Shown here one piece after another: positions 1 through 7,434 of a DNA stretch of 26,731 bases. The position numbers and the translations under genes were made by a program. The stretch lies in contig DASZFP010000211.1 of assembly GCA_035939615.1 (NCBI GenBank), positions 1-26,731 of the forward strand, in the 5' to 3' direction. Every line of letters begins with the position of its first letter. Positions within the stretch are counted from its first letter, which is position 1. The stretch is from VBCK01 sp035939615 (GTDB taxonomy: Bacteria; Pseudomonadota; Gammaproteobacteria; Burkholderiales; Burkholderiaceae_F). The notes beneath the pieces were generated by a model. That model had not been told where the DNA came from. It searched no databases and saw only the letters and a program-made list of their open reading frames with translations.

Positions 1-8
1 GGGCGCAT

Positions 9-1088
9 TCATCGGCGCGCTTCGCGCTGCAGCAGGGCCCGCTTGCGTTCGACACCCCACCGGTATCCGGACAGTGCGCCGTCACTGCGCACCACGCGGT
101 GGCAAGGTATGGCAACGGCCAGCGCATTGGCGGCACACGCCTGCGCCACGGCGCGCACCGACTTGGGCGAGCCGATCCGCCGGGCGATGTCCGCATAGCT
201 GGCGGTGCGCCCGATCGGAATTTTTCGCAGCGCCTGCCAGACGCGACGCTGAAATGCCGTACCTCGTATATCGAGCGGCAGGTCCAGCCCCAGCTGCGGG
301 GCCTCGACGAAGCCGACCACCTTGGCCACCCACTCGCCGAACTGCGCATCGTCGCCGATCAGGTGAGCCTTTGGAAAGCGGTCCTGCAACTCGCGCGCCA
401 GCTGATCCGGGTCATCGCCCATCATGATCGCGCAGACCCCACGGGCGCTGCGCGCCACCAGGATCGACCCCAGCGAGCATTGCCCGATCGCAAAGCGGAT
501 TTCCGTATCGGACCCGCCGGCCCGGTAGCGGCTGGGTGTCATGCCGAGCACCTGGTCGGCCTGCTCGTAGAACCGGCCGGCCGAGCCGTAGCCTGCGCCG
601 TAGATCGCGTCCGTGACCGTGCCGCGTTGCTTCAATTCGCGCTGCAGGCGGCTCGCACGATGTGCGCCCGCGTAGGCTTTCGGGGTCACCCCGGTCACCG
701 ATTTGAAGACCCGGTGCAGGTGATAGGCGCTGATCCCCGCACGCTGCGCCAGTTGGTGCAGCGTCGGCGGCTGCTCGGCCGCCTCGATGTACCGGCACAG
801 CTGCGCGACGGTGCGGGCGTGCGCTGCAGCAAGGCTCGGCTGATCCGGCTTGCAGCGCAGGCAGGCTCGAAAGCCGGCCCGTTCGGCCTCGGCCGCCGTC
901 GCGAAAAACGCGACATTTTCGGGCCTGCCGCGCCGCGACGGGCAGGTCGGCCTGCAGTACACGCCCGTGGTCCGCACCGAATAGAAAAACCGGCCATCGG
1001 CATCCGGATCACGTGCCAGGACGGCTGCCCAGCGCGGATCGGCGAGGATCGCCGCCGCGCTGCCTTCGTTCCCGACGTTCGCTTTCAT
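9..1088 (-). CDS. ada: Ada: methylphosphotriester/O6-methylguanine methyltransferase and transcriptional activator
   Basis: Suicidal DNA alkyl-repair protein that also activates the adaptive response. The 359 residues show the full Ada order. The N-terminal zinc domain has Cys45, Cys49, Cys76 and Cys79 (GVYCRPTC, then CLRC); Cys45 is the expected acceptor for methylphosphotriester methyl groups. An AraC-type helix-turn-helix region follows at about 85-190 (GISAYHLHRVFKSVTG). The C-terminal methyltransferase domain carries IPCHRVV with acceptor Cys329. Length matches the E. coli protein (about 354). The ATG at 1088 has an upstream AAGGCGAG ribosome-binding site at good spacing. No alkA, alkB or ogt partner is visible; the gene ends 9 bases from the left edge, so a downstream partner could be outside. 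The 178 bases between it and the HD-GYP gene must hold both divergent promoters. No Ada box could be recognised there by eye. Confidence 0.97.
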   Translation of the reverse strand: MKANVGNEGSAAAILADPRWAAVLARDPDADGRFFYSVRTTGVYCRPTCPSRRGRPENVAFFATAAEAERAGFRACLRCKPDQPSLAAAHARTVAQLCRYIEAAEQPPTLHQLAQRAGISAYHLHRVFKSVTGVTPKAYAGAHRASRLQRELKQRGTVTDAIYGAGYGSAGRFYEQADQVLGMTPSRYRAGGSDTEIRFAIGQCSLGSILVARSARGVCAIMMGDDPDQLARELQDRFPKAHLIGDDAQFGEWVAKVVGFVEAPQLGLDLPLDIRGTAFQRRVWQALRKIPIGRTASYADIARRIGSPKSVRAVAQACAANALAVAIPCHRVVRSDGALSGYRWGVERKRALLQREARR

Positions 1089-1223
1089 GACTCGCCTTCG
1101 AATCCGATCTCGATGGGGGTCACATTAATCATCGTGCGCGCCCGTGGCACTCCGGGTCTTGCTTTCAAATTCGAGGGGCCTGCCAGCCCGCGTTCCTACT
1201 ATATCGGGGCGGTCCGTTCCGCC

Positions 1224-1229
1224 TATACT
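1224..1229 (+). promoter_or_regulatory. Candidate -10 element upstream of the HD-GYP gene
   Basis: TATACT matches the sigma-70 -10 consensus at five of six positions and lies 37 bases before the preferred TTG start at 1267. No recognisable -35 hexamer lies 16-18 bases upstream, so support is weak. If real, it excludes the upstream GTG at 1144 as the start. Confidence 0.3.
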
Positions 1230-1266
1230 GTCGCGGAGGTTTTTGTCAGGGACCAGGATCCGCCAG

Positions 1267-2475
1267 TTGCAAAGGGTCAGGATCAGAGTCGACCAGCTCC
1301 AGGTCGGCGCAGCAGTGCCGTTCGACATCTACAGCTCGGAGGGCCGGCTGCTGTTGCGCCGCGGACACGTGATCGAGTCCGAGGAGCAGCTGGACCGGCT
1401 GGTCCACGCGGGTCATTACGACCCGACCGTCGCGGAGGCGTTCCCCTTTCGCAACCGCGGCCAGACGGAGCGCGTGGTCCACGAATTCGACCGGCTGCCC
1501 TCGCAACTGGTGCGCAACCGGGTCTCGATCTTCGAGCGCCTGACGCAGGTCGTTCACGCCCTGGACGATCTGTACTCGCTGGGTCTGCCGGCCGAGGGAT
1601 TTGAAGGCGGCATCCGCGCCGCCGTGGCGGACGTCCGCGAATGCTGCGCGCTGGACAGCGATGCGGCGCTGGCGCACATCATGCTGTCGGGGTCGCTGCG
1701 GTACGCGCTGCGCCAGACCACCAACGCCGCCATCCTGACGACGATTCTGCTCAGCCGCGACCAGCACGACCCGGCCAAGTCGGCATCAGCGATCGCCGCT
1801 GCCCTGACGATGAACATCAGCATCCTGACGCTGCAGGATACGTTGTACCGGCAGCAGGAGCCGGTGACCAGCGAACAGCGCGAAGCGTTAAAGTTTCATC
1901 CCAGCGAAAGCGTCAAGATGCTGCGCAGTTTCGGCGTTAACGACGCGCTCTGGCTTCAGGCGGTCGAGCAGCATCACGAAGCGCGCGACGGATCGGGCTA
2001 CCCGGCCGGCCTGAAGGATCCGGCCATCTGCCGCGAGGCCCAGGTCGTGTCGCTGGCCGACCGCTACTGCGTGATGGTCAGCCAGCGCGCCTATCGGATC
2101 GCGTTTTCACCGCGCCAGGCCATCAAGGAATTGCACGAACGCAGCGCCAGTTCGACCGACCCGGCATTGATTGCCGGGCTGATCGCCGCCGTCGGCCTTT
2201 ATCCGCCCGGCGCCTACGTGCGGCTCGCCAACGGCGAAACGGCCATCGTCGTGCGCCGGCTGATCGATCCGAAGCATCCAGTGGTCTATGCGCTGCACCA
2301 GGACACCACGGCGCCTTACGAGTCCCCGAAGAAGCGACTGACGGCGAACAATCGGGATTTCGAGATCATCGCCGACGTCAAGCCGGAGAACGTGCGAGTC
2401 AAGATCGACCCGGAAACCCTGTGGCCGCCCAGCGCGGCGGCCGAGGCGCCACCGGCGGAGGCGCCGTCCGTGTGA
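1267..2475 (+). CDS. Degenerate HD-GYP domain protein
   Basis: Cytoplasmic protein of the HD-GYP (cyclic-di-GMP phosphodiesterase) superfamily, but with a damaged metal site. The signature HHEARDGSGYPAGL is present at residues 236-249, as is the conserved HP motif (KFHPSE) before it. Where active members have His-Asp (HDIGK), this protein reads ALTMNISIL, with Met182-Asn183. The early His of the HSxxVA segment is also absent (LRQTTNAAIL). The N-terminal 90 residues (VRIRVDQLQVG, then SEGRLLLRRGHVIES) resemble the leader region of other Burkholderiales HD-GYP proteins. The start is uncertain. The frame is open from a GTG at 1144; TTG at 1267 is preferred because AGGAT lies seven bases upstream and homology-like sequence begins there, giving 402 residues. 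A GGAGG at 1235-1239 lies too close to TTG 1243. It is more likely a c-di-GMP sensor or a scaffold than a normal hydrolase. Confidence 0.85.
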   Translation: MQRVRIRVDQLQVGAAVPFDIYSSEGRLLLRRGHVIESEEQLDRLVHAGHYDPTVAEAFPFRNRGQTERVVHEFDRLPSQLVRNRVSIFERLTQVVHALDDLYSLGLPAEGFEGGIRAAVADVRECCALDSDAALAHIMLSGSLRYALRQTTNAAILTTILLSRDQHDPAKSASAIAAALTMNISILTLQDTLYRQQEPVTSEQREALKFHPSESVKMLRSFGVNDALWLQAVEQHHEARDGSGYPAGLKDPAICREAQVVSLADRYCVMVSQRAYRIAFSPRQAIKELHERSASSTDPALIAGLIAAVGLYPPGAYVRLANGETAIVVRRLIDPKHPVVYALHQDTTAPYESPKKRLTANNRDFEIIADVKPENVRVKIDPETLWPPSAAAEAPPAEAPSV

Positions 2476-2494
2476 CCTGCGGCCGGGTGCAGCG

Positions 2495-2992
2495 TCACGA
2501 TCTGGCCTTGGCAGCGAGCAACGCGGCGCGGCGCGCCAGACTCTCCTTCGGCCAGTGCTGATCGCGGTCGTAGTACTGAAGCACCGCCGGAATGTCCGGC
2601 GGCAGCGCGACCCACGGCTGCTTGCTTTCGGTGAAGATGTGGATGTCGGGCGGCAACCGATCCGGCTCGTCCAGCGTGCCGACCCGCACGAAGCGAACCG
2701 CATCGCCGGCGCCGCCGTAGTTGCTCCAGACGGCGATCCGGCAAGTCGGGCAACGCCAGATTTTCTGCCCGATTCCGCTCAGCGATGGCGTATGGACGAC
2801 CTCTGGCTGGCCTTGCAGCAACAGCACGCGATCGGTTTCGATCATCGCATTGAGCGCGAACGCCGTCCCGGTTTCGCGCTGGCACCAGCGGCAGTGGCAG
2901 CAGTGAACGAACAGCGGCTTGCTGGTCATCCGGTAGCGCACGGCCCGGCAGGTGCAGCCGCCCTCCAGTGGGTCAAATCCCAGCTCGGTCAT
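2495..2992 (-). CDS. GFA/CENP-V family zinc-binding protein
   Basis: 165-residue protein of the glutathione-dependent formaldehyde-activating enzyme (GFA) fold. Expected zinc ligands are visible: GGCTC (Cys13, Cys15), the CCHCRWC cluster (Cys31-Cys37) and CPTC (Cys81, Cys84). The family name comes from Gfa, which binds glutathione, but most members have no proven activity, so formaldehyde handling is not assumed. The ATG at 2992 is followed at once by family-like sequence (MTELGFDPLEGGCTC). The gene lies 17 bases after the PaiB-like gene and is the last of the minus-strand run. It ends 19 bases from the oppositely directed HD-GYP gene, with no obvious terminator hairpin between them. Confidence 0.9.
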   Translation of the reverse strand: MTELGFDPLEGGCTCRAVRYRMTSKPLFVHCCHCRWCQRETGTAFALNAMIETDRVLLLQGQPEVVHTPSLSGIGQKIWRCPTCRIAVWSNYGGAGDAVRFVRVGTLDEPDRLPPDIHIFTESKQPWVALPPDIPAVLQYYDRDQHWPKESLARRAALLAAKARS

Positions 2993-3009
2993 CCTTCGGC
3001 TCTCGCTGC

Positions 3010-3660
3010 TCACCCCGGAGGCCGGCCGCGCGAGGCCTCCTCGATCAAAGCGGCCACCTGCAGGTCGTCGGCACCCCCGCGTTCGATCAGCCCGGCCACT
3101 GCGCCGGCGCGGTTGGCCGCAGTCTGATTCTGGCTGATCTTCCACTTCCCGACCAGCCTGGAGATCGCGATCTCGAAGCCGACGATCGACTCGATCATCC
3201 GCCCGATGTATTCGTCCGGCGCGTCCGCAATCGACCAGGGCGAAGCCGAGGACGCCTCGTGCCGGGCGACCAGTGCTTCGAGCTGCGCGCGCAGCCATGC
3301 CGGATCGTCGATCGCGCGCAGCGGCCCATGGGCGTGCACCACGACGTAGTTCCAGGTCGGCACGACCTTGCCGTGCTCTCGCTTGGCCGGGTACCAGGAG
3401 GGCGACACGTACGCGTGCGGACCCTGGAAAATCGCCAGGGCTTCGACCTGCTCGACCCGATCGCTCCACATCGGGTTGGCGCGCGCGACGTGACCGCGCA
3501 ACGTGCCCGATCCGTTTGCCCCGGCCGACAGCAGCAGCGGGATGTGATTCGCGTTGATTCCGCCGGAGGCCAGCGTGACCACGGTGGCGAGTGGATGCGC
3601 ACGGATCAGTTCGTGCAGGACCTCGACCCGTGTCTCCTGGAAGTGCTGCGGTACGTACAT
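3010..3660 (-). CDS. paiB: PaiB-like FMN-binding transcriptional regulator/flavoprotein
   Basis: 216-residue member of the FMN-binding split-barrel PaiB family. In Bacillus the family is described as a negative regulator of sporulation and protease genes, but biochemical roles elsewhere are unclear. The family opening MYVPQHFQETRVEVLHELI is intact, as are HPLATVVTLASGGINANHIP and the NPMWSDRVEQVEALAIFQGP / YVSPSWYP segments that form the flavin pocket. The ATG at 3660 begins directly at the conserved opening. It follows the acetyltransferase gene by 42 bases, an arrangement reminiscent of Bacillus paiA-paiB, although the acetyltransferase here belongs to the Pat subfamily rather than PaiA. 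Confidence 0.9.
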   Translation of the reverse strand: MYVPQHFQETRVEVLHELIRAHPLATVVTLASGGINANHIPLLLSAGANGSGTLRGHVARANPMWSDRVEQVEALAIFQGPHAYVSPSWYPAKREHGKVVPTWNYVVVHAHGPLRAIDDPAWLRAQLEALVARHEASSASPWSIADAPDEYIGRMIESIVGFEIAISRLVGKWKISQNQTAANRAGAVAGLIERGGADDLQVAALIEEASRGRPPG

Positions 3661-3702
3661 GAGCGGATTACGCCAAAGCGGTCGCCGGCTTTGAGTCGGA
3701 CA

Positions 3703-4215
3703 TCAAGGACATCTTTGCCAGTAACCGACGTCGATCCAATGGCCGAACTTATATCCGACTTCCTTGAAGTGTGCCACCTTGGTGAATCCCAGCCGCTCGT
3801 GCAGCGCGACGCTCGCCGGGTTCGGCAATCCGATCCCGCCGATGACGACATGAATCGATTGCTCGCGCAGGATCTGCAGCAGCGCCTGGTACAGCCGGGT
3901 GCCGATGCCCTGACCGGTGCAAGCGGGGTCCAGATAGACGCTGCTCTCGACCGAATGGCGATACGCGCATCGCCCCTTCCATTTGCCAGCATACGCGTAG
4001 CCGATCAGCCGCTCGCCGCCCTGATCGGCGACCAGCCACGGCAGCGAGGCCGAGACGACTTCGGTGATGCGCGCGGCCATTTCGGCCGCGCCGACCGGTT
4101 GCTCTTCGAACGAGATCGTCGTGTTGCAGACGTAATGACCGTAAATCCGCGCGATCGCCTCGGCGTCGTCGATCGTGGCCGGACGGATCCGCAGCGCCTG
4201 CATCACACCGGCCAT
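3703..4215 (-). CDS. GNAT N-acetyltransferase, phosphinothricin acetyltransferase (Pat/MddA) type
   Basis: 170-residue GNAT acetyltransferase using acetyl-CoA on a small amino substrate. The Pat subfamily opening is clear (LRIRPATIDDAEAIARIY, then NTTISFEEQPV). The acetyl-CoA binding loop is YLDPACTGQGIGTRLYQALL, and the subfamily ends in GYKFGHWIDVGYWQ. Natural substrates in proteobacteria are usually methionine sulfoximine/sulfone-like compounds, so the exact substrate is inference. Two ATG starts are possible, 4215 and 4203 (MQALRIR); neither has a strong ribosome-binding site, and the shorter form fits the family better. It sits 16 bases after the DUF1648 gene and 42 before the PaiB-like gene. 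Confidence 0.9.
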   Translation of the reverse strand: MAGVMQALRIRPATIDDAEAIARIYGHYVCNTTISFEEQPVGAAEMAARITEVVSASLPWLVADQGGERLIGYAYAGKWKGRCAYRHSVESSVYLDPACTGQGIGTRLYQALLQILREQSIHVVIGGIGLPNPASVALHERLGFTKVAHFKEVGYKFGHWIDVGYWQRCP

Positions 4216-4231
4216 CGGACCTAACCCGCAC

Positions 4232-4753
4232 CTATTCTTGTGAAGAAGGCCGGACCCGGAACCGCCGCAACAGTCGCCGGGTCCAGACCAGCGCGAATGC
4301 GCCGAACGTCACCAGGCCCCCGACCATCCACGGCGTCGACAGATGTGGCGGGTTGACCTCGTTGGCGCGCACCACCAGCCAGTGCACGTAACACAGGAAC
4401 ACCACCAGCGCGGCCATGAACTGTCGCACGCCGCCTCGCAGGGCCAAGATGGTCTGGTCCCTTCGCTCCGGCGCAAGCCAGTAGCCGCGGTTGGGCAGAT
4501 TGATGCGGGCGCCTGGCCTGCCGAACGCGAATTGCGATACGAATAGCAGCAGCGCCGGAAGCGCGACCACGACCGCCAGCATGAAGCCGATGTAAGCGCC
4601 GCGCGACATGAAGCCGTTCGCGTAACCGTCCCCTTCGAAGTGGGAGGCCACCACGGCCGGCATCGAAAGCGACGTGGCCCAGACGAACGCCGCCGCGCAC
4701 CCCAGCAGCGCGGCGAAACGGACGAACGGGCTGGCGCTGATCGAACCGGCCAC
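4232..4753 (-). CDS. DUF1648-type inner-membrane protein
   Basis: 173-residue integral membrane protein of unknown function. From the GTG start there is a first hydrophobic segment (about 10-30), then the DUF1648-like hallmark MPAVVASHFEGDGYANGFMSR, in which a conserved His-Phe and a Gly-x-x-x-Gly region precede helix two (about 53-76). Two more helices follow near 107-128 and 138-160, with an Arg-rich C-terminal tail facing the cytoplasm. The frame is open further upstream, to 4828, but that part overlaps the YciI-like gene. GTG at 4753, eight bases after that gene's stop, gives a clean operon junction and is preferred. DUF1648 domains occur in SdpI-like immunity and signalling proteins, but no SdpI partner is seen. 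Confidence 0.8.
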   Translation of the reverse strand: MAGSISASPFVRFAALLGCAAAFVWATSLSMPAVVASHFEGDGYANGFMSRGAYIGFMLAVVVALPALLLFVSQFAFGRPGARINLPNRGYWLAPERRDQTILALRGGVRQFMAALVVFLCYVHWLVVRANEVNPPHLSTPWMVGGLVTFGAFALVWTRRLLRRFRVRPSSQE

Positions 4754-4761
4754 CTGCCCAC

Positions 4762-5064
4762 TCAGTCGGGATGCGTCGGGTTGGCCGATTGATCCCCGAC
4801 CACGGTGCGCCACGGCTTCACGCTCCACCGGGTGACCAGTCCGTTCTGCACGTACGGATCGCCTCGGGCAAAAGCCTCCGGCGCGGCCGGCGAGTCGGCC
4901 GAAAACAGCAGTATCGATCCTTCGATCGGGTCGCCCACCGCGCCGCCGAGCAGCAGCTCGCCCCGGTCGGCGAACTGCCAGGCGAGCTTCAGATGCGCGC
5001 CGCGAAACTGCCCGCGCCGGGCCAGGTAGTCCGGCGAGACCTCGTAGATCAGCAGGTAATGCAT
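4762..5064 (-). CDS. YciI-like protein
   Basis: 100-residue member of the YCII ferredoxin-like superfamily. The opening MHYLLIYEVSPDYLARRGQFR and the following HLKLAWQFADRGELLLGGAV match the family pattern in which a His-Asp pair forms a putative active site; here the equivalent region reads GAHLKLAW. The C-terminal DPYVQNGLVTRWSVKPW is typical. A GGAGGAG ribosome-binding site lies seven bases before the ATG at 5064, deciding this start against upstream in-frame codons. Family functions are mostly unknown; a few members act as dehalogenase-like or muconolactone-type enzymes. It lies between the glutathione S-transferase and DUF1648 genes. Confidence 0.92.
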   Translation of the reverse strand: MHYLLIYEVSPDYLARRGQFRGAHLKLAWQFADRGELLLGGAVGDPIEGSILLFSADSPAAPEAFARGDPYVQNGLVTRWSVKPWRTVVGDQSANPTHPD

Positions 5065-5092
5065 GGAATGCTCCTCCAGGGAAAGGGCCGCC

Positions 5093-5767
5093 TCACGCGG
5101 CCGGCCAGTGGCGGGCGAACACCGGCGCGACCGACGGATCGCGGTCGATGCGCTCGAGCGCTGCATACAATTGCGGGCGGACATCGCGAAGATGGGCCCG
5201 GGTCGCCGACCACTTCGAGACGACCGCGGCCAGGAAGTCCAGGCCACCGGCGGTTGGGCCGCACAGGAACGGGCGCGCCGCAAACTGATCCGAAAAGATC
5301 TCCCAGTGCCGGTACAGTCGATCGCGCGCTCCGCGGCGGATGCGCTCGTTGGTGGCCTCGTCGGCATCGACGCACCAGCGCTCCGGGTAATCGATGATGC
5401 TGACGGCCGCATAGCAGTTGGCAGCGATGTAAACCAGTCCGCGGATCGACTGGGCCCGCAAGGACAGTTTCACCGGCAGGATGTCCGAGGCCGGATACTG
5501 CAGACCCAGCTGAATCAGGATGGCTGCGCTCTCGGTCAGCACGCTGCCGTCGGGCGCTCTCAGGGTCGGGATCTGTTTGAGCGGGTTCAGGCGCTCCAGC
5601 TCCGCCACGGCCGTTTCCGGCTGCCACGAGGCCGCCTCGACCGTGCGATACGCAACCCCGCACCGCTCGAGCGCGACTTCCACCGCGGCGGAGCCGGAGC
5701 CTTTGCATCCGTACAGCGTGAACATTTCGCCGGTGCGGCGGAAAGGTTCAGACCGGCTGATCGGCAT
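5093..5767 (-). CDS. Glutathione S-transferase family protein
   Basis: 224-residue cytosolic GST-fold protein that likely conjugates or reduces electrophiles with glutathione. The N-terminal thioredoxin-like domain runs MFTLYGCKGSGSAAVEVALERCG, with the cis-proline motif QIPTL and the glutathione-binding Glu-Ser pair in LTESAAI. An all-helical C-terminal domain follows (FLCGPTAGGLDFLAAVVSKW). Two starts compete. The ATG at 5767 has a strong GGGAGGA site but overlaps the cupin gene by 20 bases, so its ribosome-binding site is written inside the cupin codons. The ATG at 5725 (MFTLYG) is where family homology starts but has no good site. Translational coupling to the cupin gene is likely in the first case. 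Confidence 0.9.
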   Translation of the reverse strand: MPISRSEPFRRTGEMFTLYGCKGSGSAAVEVALERCGVAYRTVEAASWQPETAVAELERLNPLKQIPTLRAPDGSVLTESAAILIQLGLQYPASDILPVKLSLRAQSIRGLVYIAANCYAAVSIIDYPERWCVDADEATNERIRRGARDRLYRHWEIFSDQFAARPFLCGPTAGGLDFLAAVVSKWSATRAHLRDVRPQLYAALERIDRDPSVAPVFARHWPAA

Positions 5768-6254
5768 CGATGTCCTCCCAGTAGTCCATCGTCGCGGACT
5801 TGCGATAGGCCTCGCCCGTCAGCTTCACGCTGACTCGACCGGTTTCGGGGAATACCGCGACATCGTGCGGATGGGGATTGCCGATGATCAGGTAGCGGCA
5901 CGGCTCGCCCGTGTGGTTGAACAGCGAATGACCCACCTTCTGGCCGGCCGGAAAGCACACGTAGTGGCCGGGGGACATGATGTAGGACTTCTCGCCCAGC
6001 CGCAACGTCAACGACCCCTCGAGAACGAAGACGTGCTCCTCCTCCAGCAGGTGATAGTGCAGCGGATTGGCTTGCCGGCCCGGGGCCAGCACCTCGTTGG
6101 CGACGCCGATCCGGGTTGCACCTGCGAACGAGCTCAGGTGCTGAAAACGCATGCCGAAGCGCTCGCCTTGGAGGAATTCCTCCCAGGGCACCTCGGCAAT
6201 CGGAAACGGCTGGAAAACGCCGTCGGCGTCGGCGGAGTTAGGTCGGCTGCTCAC
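5748..6254 (-). CDS. Cupin-domain protein
   Basis: 168-residue single-domain cupin. Motif 1 is complete: His66, His68 and Glu73 in HYHLLEEEHVFVLEG, followed by Gly80. Motif 2 reads GHYVCFPAGQKVGHSLFN, with the third His metal ligand and the terminal Asn. All four metal ligands are therefore present, so a metal-dependent isomerase/dioxygenase or ligand-binding role is possible; the substrate cannot be read from sequence. The start is GTG at 6254 with GGGAGG five bases upstream. The last codons contain the ribosome-binding site of the next gene. The 147 bases separating it from the macro-domain gene hold no further gene that I can support. Confidence 0.9.
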   Translation of the reverse strand: MSSRPNSADADGVFQPFPIAEVPWEEFLQGERFGMRFQHLSSFAGATRIGVANEVLAPGRQANPLHYHLLEEEHVFVLEGSLTLRLGEKSYIMSPGHYVCFPAGQKVGHSLFNHTGEPCRYLIIGNPHPHDVAVFPETGRVSVKLTGEAYRKSATMDYWEDIDADQPV

Positions 6255-6401
6255 TCGGCCCTCCCATGCGTGAACCCGTTACGATGGCGCTGCATTCCGC
6301 CAAACGAGGCAGTCAGACCGTATTTTGCTTGAGAATGTCGACACGCACGCCGGTCGACTTGCCCGCCGGATCAACTGCCAAAACCGCCCAGCGCTGACGC
6401 G

Positions 6402-6932
6402 TCAGGTTCGCCCCTGGCCGGCTGCTTGCGCGAGCAGAGTCTCGTAGACCTGAAGATCGCTCGGCGAGAAGCAGCAGAAGACGACCTCCTGGATGAGCGC
6501 GAGCTCCGGCAGCGAGGAACGAACGGTGTCGACTGCGATCCGGGCTGCCTGATCGATCGGATAGCCGTAGATGCCGGTGCTGATGCTCGGAAACGCCAGC
6601 GTGACGATTCCGTGCTCGGCGGCGAGCTGCAGCGAGCGCCGATAGCAGGATGCCAGAAGCTCGGGCTCGCCACTCGAGCCGCCGCGCCACACCGGTCCAA
6701 CGGTGTGGATCACGTGCCGCGCCGGCAGGCGATGGCCGCCGGTGAGCTTGGCATCGCCCGTCTTGCAGCCACCCAGCCGTCGGCACTCGGCCAGCAGCTC
6801 GGGACCGGCGGCGCGATGAATCGCGCCGTCGACGCCCCCGCCGCCGAGCAGCGACGAGTTGGCGGCGTTGACGATCGCATCAACCCGCAGCGTGGTGATG
6901 TCGGCGCGCAGCGCGCGCAGGATGGCGGCCAT
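6402..6932 (-). CDS. ymdB: Macro-domain protein, O-acetyl-ADP-ribose deacetylase type
   Basis: 176-residue macro domain, MacroD/YmdB class, predicted to bind ADP-ribose and hydrolyse O-acetyl-ADP-ribose or mono-ADP-ribosylated groups. Core motifs are intact: VDAIVNAANSSLLGGGGVDG (adenine and distal ribose pocket with the catalytic-region Asn), AIHRAAGPELLAECRRLGGC, ARHVIHTVGPVWRGG and the phosphate loop SISTGIYGYPIDQAA. Length equals E. coli YmdB (about 177). The ATG at 6932 has only a weak ribosome-binding site. It is divergent from the YgiB-like gene, with 109 bases between. A 12-base perfect palindrome (CTGACGCGTCAG, 6394-6405) covers its stop codon. It may head the minus-strand run, but the 147-base gap to the cupin leaves that open. 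Confidence 0.93.
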   Translation of the reverse strand: MAAILRALRADITTLRVDAIVNAANSSLLGGGGVDGAIHRAAGPELLAECRRLGGCKTGDAKLTGGHRLPARHVIHTVGPVWRGGSSGEPELLASCYRRSLQLAAEHGIVTLAFPSISTGIYGYPIDQAARIAVDTVRSSLPELALIQEVVFCCFSPSDLQVYETLLAQAAGQGRT

Positions 6933-7041
6933 GGCGTAGCCGGTTCGACGGGAAAGATGCTACCGCCAATCCGCCTGCGCACGCTTCGGCGGGCAGGCTT
7001 GTGGCCGCAGCCGGGTCTCTTGTAGGCTGGTACGGTTCCCG

Positions 7042-7434
7042 ATGTCCAAGCCTCGCCGCTCCCGAACCATCGTGCTGGTACTGATCGGCACCACCGCGCT
7101 GCCGGCCTGCATGCCGCTTGCCTCGCGCACCGTGCACGATCGCTATGCGAGCCTGGCGGACTGTTCGGCCGATTGGGGCCGGCCCGAGGTCTGCGATCAG
7201 GACAACGACAGCCGCCCCTTGCCCGGCAGTTACGGCGGTCCCCACGTCATTTATCGTGGCCCAAACTACCCTCAGGGTGGTCGCGAACAGGCGCAACTTG
7301 AAGCCCGCACACAGGCCCTCCGCCTCGGGTCCTTGGACGTGACGGCCCCGCGCATCGGCAACCACGCAATCGAAGCGGTCCCGACGCGCGGAGGCTTCGG
7401 CGCCTCGGCCCACTCTTTCGGTGGGCTCGGCTGA
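7042..7434 (+). CDS. Small lipoprotein, DUF1190/YgiB-like
   Basis: 130-residue predicted lipoprotein. The N terminus is basic (MSKPRRSR), then hydrophobic (TIVLVLIGTTALPAC) with a lipobox ending at Cys23. After it, RYASLADCSADWGRPEVCDQ resembles the repeated D-C-x-x-x-x-G...C element of DUF1190/YgiB proteins. The C terminus TRGGFGASAHSFGGLG matches the YgiB-type TRGGFG ending. It is much shorter than E. coli YgiB (about 220) and lacks the Met/Gly-rich middle. The next gene is a YgiC-type ATP-grasp enzyme whose ATG overlaps this stop by one base (TGATG). The same gene order as ygiB-ygiC supports the call. Function of this family is unknown. Confidence 0.78.
   Translation: MSKPRRSRTIVLVLIGTTALPACMPLASRTVHDRYASLADCSADWGRPEVCDQDNDSRPLPGSYGGPHVIYRGPNYPQGGREQAQLEARTQALRLGSLDVTAPRIGNHAIEAVPTRGGFGASAHSFGGLG

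Noticed and set aside
99..1604. Open frame of 501 codons on the plus strand opposite ada and into the HD-GYP gene.
   Set aside because: Antisense to ada with low-complexity Arg/Ala-rich translation and no domain.
6394..6405. Perfect 12-base palindrome CTGACGCGTCAG at the stop of the macro-domain gene.
   Set aside because: No loop or T-run for a terminator, and short palindromes are frequent at this GC content; noted only within the gene entry.
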